NCBI GenBank assembly: GCA_943356515.1
Contig: CALRFM010000040.1
Location: forward strand, 1-8,654
DNA from: Patescibacteria group bacterium
GTDB lineage: Bacteria; Patescibacteriota; Microgenomatia; UBA1406; GWC2-37-13
DNA: 8,654 nt
Reading direction: 5' to 3'
Positions 1 through 5,049 of this stretch are shown here, piece by piece. The translations under genes and the position numbers were made by a program. Position 1 is the first letter of the stretch. Each line of letters opens with the position of its first letter. The notes under the pieces were generated by a model. That model was not told the origin of the DNA, searched no databases, and saw only the letters and a program-made list of their open reading frames with translations.

Positions 1-99
1 CCTCCTTGCAGTGATACAGATCTTCCTTTTTCCACAAAATATACACTTCCTTCCAAGATAAAAAGATGTCAGACACTTTTGATAGTTTGAATTTAGCAT
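1..99 (-). CDS. Possible N-terminal part of an unrecognised gene, cut by the window edge
   Basis: An ATG at 99-97 opens a minus-strand frame of 33 codons that stays open to the left edge. It is basic and contains four Cys (C9, C19, C22, C28), including CIFCGKRKIC. I do not recognise it. There is no Shine-Dalgarno sequence, but a TAGACT hexamer at 111-106 would place transcription start on the A of the ATG, as for other genes here. A second minus-strand frame just after a TGA at about 77-75 reads HLFILEGSVYFVEKGRS and looks more protein-like (cupin-strand style), so the real frame is uncertain and a frameshift or a different start is possible. The fragment is too short for a firm call. Confidence 0.2.
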   Translation of the reverse strand, partial: MLNSNYQKCLTSFYLGRKCIFCGKRKICITARR

Positions 100-131
100 A
101 ACCACAGTCTAAATATATTAACTCGTGGTTA
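99..131. repeat. Imperfectly centred inverted repeat, TAACCAC / GTGGTTA
   Basis: The 7-bp arms at 99-105 and 125-131 are perfectly complementary and are separated by 19 bases. On the minus strand the distal arm runs into the possible ATG at 99. No T-tract follows on either strand, so it does not look like an intrinsic terminator. It could be an operator for the edge gene, or chance. Confidence 0.3.
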
Positions 132-157
132 CGAAATCAACTAATTACCTAATTCTT

Positions 158-304
158 TTACACCTTAAAACCCAAAAGACGAGCAACAAAAACAATAACG
201 GCAATGACAAGAATTAAATGGATAAGTCCACCACCGATGTGAAGAGCAAATCCACCCAACCATGAAATAACCAGTATTAATATTACAACATCTAAAAGTC
301 CCAT
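158..304 (-). CDS. Small lmo0937/DUF5670-family membrane protein
   Basis: Codes for 48 residues beginning MGLLDVVILILVISWLGGFA and ending RLLGFKV. The hydrophobic stretch at about 3-15, a short Gly/His turn (HIGGG, 22-26) and a second hydrophobic helix at about 27-42 give a two-segment hairpin membrane protein. This pattern (WLLGF-like first helix, GG turn, second helix ending in RLL.G) is that of the lmo0937 family. The function is unknown; members are small inner-membrane proteins often found near stress genes. The start is well supported by an AAAGGATGGTGA Shine-Dalgarno-like sequence 7-8 bases upstream. It is monocistronic as far as can be seen and is too short for most ORF callers. Confidence 0.8.
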   Translation of the reverse strand: MGLLDVVILILVISWLGGFALHIGGGLIHLILVIAVIVFVARLLGFKV

Positions 305-311
305 ATTATTT

Positions 312-323
312 TCACCATCCTTT
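312..323 (-). promoter_or_regulatory. Strong ribosome binding site of the lmo0937-type gene
   Basis: On the minus strand the sequence AAAGGATGGTGA precedes the ATG at 304 by 7 bases. It matches the full anti-SD-complementary string AAGGAGGTGA with one inserted T. It fixes the start and closely resembles the leader of the RRM gene at the other end of the window. Confidence 0.6.
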
Positions 324-495
324 CAGTGAGTTCAAATTTATAAAGCATCGTTATTTATATATAACCTATAGACATAGTACTAGTAAAGTAAGTTTTCAAC
401 AGTCATTTCACTTTCTAATATCAAGTGATTTCACTCACACAAATGAAGTAAGGCTCAATAAATTCACTCTTTTCAAATGTATTCAAAAGCTCAAA

Positions 496-512
496 GTCCA
501 GGGGGGAGGGAT
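496..512 (-). repeat. Displaced copy of the tRNA-Tyr 3' end
   Basis: The string GTCCAGGGGGGAGGGAT here is the same as 1450-1465, the 3' end (acceptor strand plus T-stem) of the tRNA-Tyr gene, except for one extra G in the run. Both copies lie in the same orientation. The segment between them (about 950 bp) holds only the racemase-like gene. A short direct repeat, ATGATGTTA at 511-519 and 531-539, lies next to it. The geometry is that of a cassette sitting downstream of a tRNA with an attachment-like repeat at its far end, but no integrase is present. Confidence 0.45.
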
Positions 513-526
513 GATGTTAGAACTTT

Positions 527-1351
527 TTATATGATGTTAACTTCTGAAACTTCTGTTTGAAGATCTAGTTTTAATAAGATTTCTTTTAAACCATCAATCG
601 TCAAATTTCTTTTCTTATCTACCGTAGTGATAATTGATAATTTACCTTTGGTATTATTTAATAGATTCTTTTCCTTAAGAAATTTTTTAATCTCTTGAGA
701 AACGTCTTCTGCCGGATCTAAAAAAGTTGTATTTGGATATAGTCTTTCGAGATAATCTTTTAGAAAAGGTAAGTGGGTACTTGATAGAGTCATTACATCA
801 ATATTAGGATTCAATTCTAAAACAAGATTCAGTGTTTTTTTAATTACTTCTTCTGTGGTTTTTTTATCTTGTTGAAAAGTGCCAGGTTCAACAAGAGATA
901 CAAGGTTTGAAGCATCTATTTTTATAAACTTAATAACTTTTGGCAAATTCTTTTTAAGAATAAATCTATCAATTTCAGGACTTTCAACAGTTCCTTTGGT
1001 TGCAAGGATTCCGATGAATTTTGTATTTGTTACTGCTGCTGCTTTTTCAACAGGAGGATAAACACCTATGAGTGGAGTGGTTACTAAAGGCTTAATTTCG
1101 TCCAAGGCTTGAATCGATGGAGTATTGGATGCAATTAAGATTAATTTTGGATTATATTTTTTCTTAAGCCAATTGATTCTCGATAGGATATTTTCTTTTA
1201 ATTCATCATGAGTTTTTGTTCCGTAAGGAAAACTTACTCGATCTGCAAGATAAACTATATTTTCATTGGGTAATACTTTTCTTAATACTCTTACCACAGA
1301 ATAACTACCAACACCTGAATCAAATACGGCAATGGGGCTATTTTTATTTAT
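527..1351 (-). CDS. Glutamate-racemase-like protein with both catalytic Cys replaced by Ser; non-standard start
   Basis: Related to MurI, which makes D-glutamate for peptidoglycan by a two-cysteine, two-base mechanism in the cytoplasm. Read from an ATA at 1351 it has 274 residues, normal MurI length, starting INKNSPIAVFDSGVGSYS, which supplies the N-terminal DSGxG substrate motif (D11, S12). Other conserved elements are FPYGTK (41-46), the NT of the first active-site motif (76-77) and TH of the second (192-193). The catalytic Cys of CNT is Ser75 (IASNTPS, codon TCC) and that of CTHYP is Ser191 (SSTHLP, codon AGT). The first ATG/GTG/TTG is GTG at 1297, which would remove the DSG motif; no standard start lies between it and the in-frame upstream stop. 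A perfect TATAAT at 1363-1358 would start the mRNA on the A of ATA. The frame is otherwise intact. It may be a Cys-free repurposed homologue or an early pseudogene; racemase activity by the usual mechanism is unlikely. Confidence 0.7.
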   Translation of the reverse strand: MNKNSPIAVFDSGVGSYSVVRVLRKVLPNENIVYLADRVSFPYGTKTHDELKENILSRINWLKKKYNPKLILIASNTPSIQALDEIKPLVTTPLIGVYPPVEKAAAVTNTKFIGILATKGTVESPEIDRFILKKNLPKVIKFIKIDASNLVSLVEPGTFQQDKKTTEEVIKKTLNLVLELNPNIDVMTLSSTHLPFLKDYLERLYPNTTFLDPAEDVSQEIKKFLKEKNLLNNTKGKLSIITTVDKKRNLTIDGLKEILLKLDLQTEVSEVNII

Positions 1352-1357
1352 GAAGAA

Positions 1358-1363
1358 ATTATA
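1358..1363 (-). promoter_or_regulatory. Candidate -10 box (TATAAT) of the racemase-like gene
   Basis: A perfect TATAAT on the minus strand; the expected start seven bases beyond its last T is base 1351, the first base of the ATA that restores the full-length protein. No good -35 is visible about 17 bp upstream. There is no Shine-Dalgarno sequence, so a leaderless mRNA is the simplest reading. Confidence 0.4.
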
Positions 1364-1450
1364 ACAAACCGAGCAAATTAAAAATATAGGACTTAAGTGT
1401 CGAAGTATTTATGTTATTTTAGATTGTCTTTATGTTTTAAAACCTATTTG

Positions 1451-1533
1451 TCCAGGGGGAGGGATTCGAACCCCCGTAGGGTTGCCCCGTTAGATTTACA
1501 GTCTAATGCGATTGGCCACTCCGCCACCCCTGG
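1451..1533 (-). tRNA. tRNA-Tyr (anticodon GTA)
   Basis: An 83-base type II tRNA. The acceptor stem pairs CCAGGGG with CCCCTGG and is followed by discriminator A. The D-stem is GCG/CGC, with GAGTGGCCAAT in the loop. The anticodon stem is TTAGA/TCTAA with loop CTGTAAA, giving anticodon GTA. The variable arm is long (CGGGGCAACCCTAC, GGG/CCC stem), as expected for bacterial tRNA-Tyr. The T-arm is GGGGG-TTCGAAT-CCCTC with one G-T pair. The CCA tail is not encoded (CAA follows the discriminator), so CCA must be added by nucleotidyltransferase. The first pair is C1-G72, whereas E. coli tRNA-Tyr has G1-C72. Bacterial TyrRS usually favours G1-C72, so this is worth noting. Confidence 0.95.
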
Positions 1534-1614
1534 TTATCATAACATTTGTCTTTAGTGTCGGATTGGCATAAATAACTGTACGTGCTCATTTACATTCGCA
1601 CACAGTTCCTAAGT

Positions 1615-1632
1615 CACTCCGCCACCCCTGGT
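1615..1632 (-). repeat. Displaced copy of the tRNA-Tyr 5' end
   Basis: The 18 bases CACTCCGCCACCCCTGGT are identical to 1517-1534, which cover the 5' acceptor strand and part of the D-arm of the tRNA-Tyr gene, in the same orientation and 98 bases away. Similarity stops sharply at both ends, so this is not a second tRNA gene. It lies in the leader region of the glycosyltransferase and ends about 18 bp before its -10 box. It is a remnant of a partial tRNA duplication or of an insertion. Confidence 0.75.
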
Positions 1633-1650
1633 AGTTACGAGAAAAAATAT

Positions 1651-1656
1651 TATACT
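1651..1656 (+). promoter_or_regulatory. Candidate -10 box (TATACT) of the glycosyltransferase gene
   Basis: TATACT lies so that the expected transcription start is base 1663, the A of the ATG. An upstream in-frame GTG at 1582 exists but falls in the tRNA-remnant region. No convincing -35 is visible. This supports 1663 as the start and a leaderless mRNA. Confidence 0.4.
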
Positions 1657-1662
1657 ATATAT

Positions 1663-3192
1663 ATGATTTCAACGCTTCGTTCTTTTGTGATAACGAGAAT
1701 ACCACTCGCCATCTTCCTTATTATATACTTTTTTCTTGCCTTGGCCACCTTCAAAGACTTCGGATTAACCATGGATGAATTTTTTGTATATACGCGAGGT
1801 CAGTATTTTTACAACAAAGTGGTAGGAAATGATGCTCATTTGCAAAAAGGGTTTGTCGTGCATGAAGAAGGTAATGAAGATATTTTATATAACAATAGTT
1901 CTTATCCGGCTATTTTGTACATGCTCAATAATAATCAGAGTTATGAGGGTTACCATTTGATAAATATGCTATTGGCTTCAACAATTTTTATAGCGATGTA
2001 TGAACTATTGCTATTTGTATACCGAAAGCCACTCTTTGCTCTGATAGGACCTCTATTACTTTTTTTCACTCCTCGATTCTTGGGAGACATCCCCGCAAAC
2101 CCTAAAGATATACCCTTTGCAATTGGCTATTTTCTCTCAATAGCATTTATAATCATTTCTCAAAAATGGAATAAAAACCTGCAGTTGATCTTACTGGGTG
2201 TGCTTGTGGGATTATCTGCTTCAATACGTGTAATTGGGTTTAGTATTATTCCCATTTACATACTTTTTAAGATGGTTATGCCATGGGAAACAAATATATC
2301 GAAACTTTGCAAACGAGGGATTAGCGTAGTTCTTGAAAGCACCATTTTGATTTTAATTTCTTTTTTGATCTTTCTGATAAATATGCCCTATGTTGGAGCA
2401 GATCCTATAAATCATTTTCTTGAACTACTCAATATAACTACCAAATACCCATGGTATGGGAATATACTCTTTTTTGGAGAGAATTTTGCATTTAATCAAA
2501 GACCCCTATCGTACTTACCCATTTGGCTTATTATTACTACTCCTCCACTCATATTGAGCTTGAGTGTTTATGCTCTTTGGAAAAAAATGAGCACACATAT
2601 GCAATCGTTAAAAATATTGATTCTGATATCTCTTGGCGTGCATATTCTCTTTTACATTTTCCTTAAGCCAGTTATCTACAATGGTCTGAGACATTATCTT
2701 TTTTTACTCCCTCAATTAGTTCTTCTGGCTTCATTGGGATCTGTTGAATTAATGCAAAATAAAAAACTACGCAAATGGATATACACAATTTTTGCTCTCT
2801 CTATTGTTTCTATGGTGGGAGTATATGTTCATTTACATCCGTATGAATATACCTATTTCAATAGCATTACTCGTGGTATTACTGGTGCACAAGGGGCGTT
2901 TGAAATAGATTATTGGGCAGCCAGTGATAAAGAGGCTATGGCGTGGTTGAGTACCTATCTGAAAGAAAATAACATAACAAGTACTGCCGTATTTTCTTGC
3001 TCTAAGTCTGATTCTCTTCATTATTATATGCCACAAGTATACGATGTTAATACAAATATCCAAAAGGCCGATTACATAATCTGCTTTGATAAAAGAGAAT
3101 TATCGGTAATACAAGAATACATTCCTGGAACAATCATTCATGAAATAAAGCGTGGTAATGTAACCTACAGCACCATCTTCCAGGTTGACTGA
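1663..3192 (+). CDS. ArnT/PMT-like (GT-C fold) membrane glycosyltransferase
   Basis: A 509-residue polytopic membrane protein with roughly ten hydrophobic segments (first at 13-29; others near 100-120, 123-136, 151-166, 174-206, 221-241, 285-305, 315-335, 345-363, 371-390). DFGLTMDE (32-39) in the first external loop is the acidic catalytic motif typical of GT-C enzymes, which move a sugar from a polyprenyl-phosphate donor to an acceptor outside the membrane. TPRFLGDIPANPKDIPFA (136-153), YNGLRHYLFLLP (339-350), HPYEYTYFN (392-400) and the FEIDYWAASDKEAMAWL stretch (413-429) match a recognisable bacterial family of PMT_2/ArnT-like proteins. Donor and acceptor are unknown; it likely decorates cell-surface glycans or exported proteins. 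I chose ATG 1663 because the first membrane helix follows directly and the upstream extension is soluble and derived from a tRNA fragment. It ends in TGA, 81 bp before the next gene, which has its own promoter. Confidence 0.75.
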   Translation: MISTLRSFVITRIPLAIFLIIYFFLALATFKDFGLTMDEFFVYTRGQYFYNKVVGNDAHLQKGFVVHEEGNEDILYNNSSYPAILYMLNNNQSYEGYHLINMLLASTIFIAMYELLLFVYRKPLFALIGPLLLFFTPRFLGDIPANPKDIPFAIGYFLSIAFIIISQKWNKNLQLILLGVLVGLSASIRVIGFSIIPIYILFKMVMPWETNISKLCKRGISVVLESTILILISFLIFLINMPYVGADPINHFLELLNITTKYPWYGNILFFGENFAFNQRPLSYLPIWLIITTPPLILSLSVYALWKKMSTHMQSLKILILISLGVHILFYIFLKPVIYNGLRHYLFLLPQLVLLASLGSVELMQNKKLRKWIYTIFALSIVSMVGVYVHLHPYEYTYFNSITRGITGAQGAFEIDYWAASDKEAMAWLSTYLKENNITSTAVFSCSKSDSLHYYMPQVYDVNTNIQKADYIICFDKRELSVIQEYIPGTIIHEIKRGNVTYSTIFQVD

Positions 3193-3237
3193 ACAATTAT
3201 TTTAGTTAATTATTCACTAAGTAATTTATTCATCTAC

Positions 3238-3267
3238 TTGACAAATAGAACTATACTTGCGTATATT
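3238..3267 (+). promoter_or_regulatory. Consensus promoter of the TasA-like/SipW operon
   Basis: TTGACA (3238-3243), an 18-bp spacer and TATATT (3262-3267) form a near-consensus housekeeping promoter. The expected start is 3274, exactly the A of the ATG. The -35 box begins with an in-frame TTG that could be mistaken for a start codon. This is the best promoter in the window and strongly suggests a leaderless operon mRNA. Confidence 0.75.
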
Positions 3268-3273
3268 GATACT

Positions 3274-3888
3274 ATGAATTATATTGGAACAACATGGGTG
3301 AGCGTGATACTTATCATAGCATCATTAGGAGCAGGAATAGTTGGATCATATGCGTATCTTACTGCAACACAATCCAATAAAAATAATATATTTACTGCCG
3401 GCACACTAGATCTAAGTGTAACTGGAAACAACAACCAAGCAAATGAACCAATTCTTATAGAAGATATTGGTGCAACTCCTGAAATACAAGGTTCGAAAAC
3501 TTGGAAAATAAAAAATACAGGTTCACTTCCGGGAAAATTGTTGATCAATGCAGATAATATTGAAAATAAAGAAAATGGATGCAATGATCAAGAACTTGAT
3601 GCTGAACCTCAATGTGATAAAGATACCGTTGGTGAACTTGGATCGGTAGTAACCATGTCGGTACTTTTCGACGATAAAACCATTATGAAATCTACATTAG
3701 GCGCTGGCGAAAAGTATGATCTTGGTGAAAAATGGAGTGATCTTGACTCTGTCATTTTAGAACCTGGTGAAATGCTGAATGTAACCATGCAATGGAATGT
3801 AGATCCCGCATCTTATGGAAATGAAATACAAAGCGATTCTCTCAGTTTTGATATTAAATTCCAGCTTATTCAAGATATCAATAATTAA
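3274..3888 (+). CDS. TasA/camelysin-like exported protein, likely SipW substrate
   Basis: A 204-residue exported protein. An N-terminal hydrophobic helix (9-24) is followed by GSYAYLTATQSNKNNIFTAGTLDL (24-47), the pattern seen in TasA, camelysin and similar proteins (AYF.D.A...N.F.AGTLDL), where SipW-type peptidases cut just after the helix. The rest is a polar, beta-rich domain with KIKNTGSLPGKL (79-90) and a late EPGEMLNVTMQWNVDP stretch (163-178), as in the TasA-like beta-sandwich. Two Cys (103, 114) could form a disulfide outside the cell. In Bacillus such proteins build extracellular fibres with the aid of SipW; here the function is inferred only. The ATG 3274 start is set by the promoter, whose predicted start base is this A. 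The sipW-type gene follows after 39 bp. Confidence 0.7.
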   Translation: MNYIGTTWVSVILIIASLGAGIVGSYAYLTATQSNKNNIFTAGTLDLSVTGNNNQANEPILIEDIGATPEIQGSKTWKIKNTGSLPGKLLINADNIENKENGCNDQELDAEPQCDKDTVGELGSVVTMSVLFDDKTIMKSTLGAGEKYDLGEKWSDLDSVILEPGEMLNVTMQWNVDPASYGNEIQSDSLSFDIKFQLIQDINN

Positions 3889-3895
3889 CATAACT

Positions 3896-3919
3896 TCCTA
3901 CGATGAGTCTTAGGAGAGG
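3896..3919 (+). promoter_or_regulatory. Ribosome site of sipW with a possible masking hairpin
   Basis: TAGGAGAGG at 3911-3919 is a clear Shine-Dalgarno sequence 8-11 bases before the ATG at 3928. TCCTA at 3896-3900 can pair with TAGGA at 3911-3915 around a 10-base loop, which would hide it. The stem is only 5 bp, so a regulatory effect is speculative. Confidence 0.4.
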
Positions 3920-3927
3920 TATCGCAT

Positions 3928-4428
3928 ATGATGTTTATCAAACTTTTGCTTAATGTAACTGCTTATATTTTTTATGCGCTTATCATACTCACTGTGTTTC
4001 TTACTATTACCTCATATATGTCTATTGCAGGTGGATTGCGATCGTTTTTAATTCGCTCAGGATCCATGGAGCCTACTATTCTTACAGGAGATGTTATTAT
4101 CATACAACCTGCAAGTAACTACCAACAACATGATGTTGTAACCTTTTATAATCAGGATAACCGAATTGTGACTCATCGCATAACAACTGCAGATCAATCA
4201 AGCGATAGTATTCAATACCACACAAAAGGTGATGCAAACAGATCCACTGATCAGGATAGTATTCAGAAAGAACAGATTCTTGGCAAGGTTATATTTATTG
4301 TTCCTAAGCTAGGATTTCTTGCTTCATTTGTAAAAACTCCTCAAGGTATCATAAGTATGATTGTAATTCCAGCTATAATTATTTTTATTGACCGCATGAT
4401 TTCTTTTAACTTAAAGGGTCGCAAATAG
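3928..4428 (+). CDS. sipW: SipW/S26B-type signal peptidase I
   Basis: A 166-residue membrane peptidase that removes signal peptides outside the membrane. Hydrophobic helices lie at 7-30 and 140-158, giving the two-helix topology of SipW and of the archaeal/ER type. RSGSMEPTI (43-51) holds the catalytic Ser46. The general base is in RIVTHRI (79-85), where His83 takes the place of the Lys of normal bacterial signal peptidase I; this is the hallmark of the SipW/ER group. KGDANRSTD (100-108) is the conserved GDN-like box with a catalytic Asp. It lies between two genes whose products have SipW-substrate-like N-termini, so it is very likely their dedicated processing enzyme. There are two adjacent ATGs (3928 and 3931); the spacing favours the first or both. 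The gene symbol is by analogy to Bacillus. Confidence 0.88.
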   Translation: MMFIKLLLNVTAYIFYALIILTVFLTITSYMSIAGGLRSFLIRSGSMEPTILTGDVIIIQPASNYQQHDVVTFYNQDNRIVTHRITTADQSSDSIQYHTKGDANRSTDQDSIQKEQILGKVIFIVPKLGFLASFVKTPQGIISMIVIPAIIIFIDRMISFNLKGRK

Positions 4429-4447
4429 CTCGGTATACAAAATATAT

Positions 4448-5032
4448 ATGTTGCATCATCGAATATTACTGATTTTCATTATCATCTTGGGTATAGGAAT
4501 GTGGATGTATCGTACTGAAAGTACCAGCGCAGATCTAGTGGCAGAGCGAAAAGTACAAGGAAATGCCTTCTCTATAACTACTTTATCTTTTGTAAATATT
4601 AATACCGCTAACTTTGCACAACTTATAAGCTTCTTTGTAACTCCCGGTATTGTTCCTGGTGGCTTTGATACACGAACAGTACGGATACAAAAAGATGGTG
4701 AACTTGATGTGCAATACAGTTTGCAAGCGCTGAAAACTGCAGGAGACGACCCATTCTGCCAAGCACTTGAGCTACAAATAGTACGACGTGACCTGAGTGA
4801 AATATATAATGGCAAACTACTTGACTTATCTATCCAAGATACCATGACTGATGATGATATTGAAGAATGGGTATTTTTCTTAAGTTTTGACGATACATTT
4901 GAAGACCTCAAAGAGAAATCATGTGATTTCGATTTATATATGAGAACCTACCGAAATGATCCCAATGAGGAAATAAAAGGCATCCATGCCAAACGAACCC
5001 TTAATAACACAGTTACCAGTGGCACATGGTAA
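4448..5032 (+). CDS. Exported protein of unknown function, probable second SipW substrate
   Basis: A 194-residue protein, unrecognised beyond its N-terminus. After a basic start (MLHHR) comes a hydrophobic helix (6-20), then SADLVAERKVQGNAFSITTL (27-46), which follows the spacing of the TasA-type motif (AxFxDxAxxxGNxFxxxTLxF). The mature part is acidic and mixed alpha/beta, with Cys104 and Cys159 that could form a disulfide, and an IRRD/LYMRTYR beta-strand pattern. It begins 19 bp after sipW ends and shares its operon. There is no Shine-Dalgarno sequence; TATACA at 4434-4439 would give a start within two bases of the ATG, so a second leaderless transcript is possible. The final codons (NNTVTSGTW and the stop) lie inside the terminator hairpin. 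The role may be as an accessory fibre subunit or anchor, as with TapA, but that is only by position. Confidence 0.6.
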   Translation: MLHHRILLIFIIILGIGMWMYRTESTSADLVAERKVQGNAFSITTLSFVNINTANFAQLISFFVTPGIVPGGFDTRTVRIQKDGELDVQYSLQALKTAGDDPFCQALELQIVRRDLSEIYNGKLLDLSIQDTMTDDDIEEWVFFLSFDDTFEDLKEKSCDFDLYMRTYRNDPNEEIKGIHAKRTLNNTVTSGTW

Positions 5033-5048
5033 CTGTGTTATTTGTTTC
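5003..5048 (+). terminator. Intrinsic terminator overlapping the end of the last operon gene
   Basis: A perfect 16-bp stem pairs AATAACACAGTTACCA (5003-5018) with TGGTAACTGTGTTATT (5027-5042) around an 8-base loop; TGTTTCTTT follows. The TAA stop at 5030-5032 lies within the right arm, so the hairpin also encodes the last residues. On the minus strand the same hairpin lies 8 bases after the groEL stop, but is followed by AAGGG rather than a T-run, so it would be a weaker groEL terminator. Confidence 0.8.
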
Positions 5049-5049
5049 T

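Noticed and set aside
501..510. G-quadruplex from the G-run
   Set aside because: Only two G tracts are present; the run is explained by its match to the tRNA 3' end.
1615..1640. Second tRNA gene
   Set aside because: Only 18 bases match the 5' end of tRNA-Tyr; no D-loop, anticodon stem or T-arm follows on the minus strand.
1582..1662. Glycosyltransferase start at GTG 1582
   Set aside because: The 27 extra residues are encoded by an intergenic stretch that includes a tRNA fragment, and the first membrane helix follows the ATG at 1663, which has a -10 box at the right distance.
3200..3230. Terminator after the glycosyltransferase
   Set aside because: Only a weak AT-rich 5-bp stem (TTAGT/ACTAA) is possible and no clear T-run follows; not strong enough to report.
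3238..3273. In-frame TTG as the start of the TasA-like gene
   Set aside because: The TTG is the first half of a TTGACA -35 box with an 18-bp spaced TATATT, and the predicted start base is the ATG at 3274; the 12 extra residues add nothing to the signal peptide.
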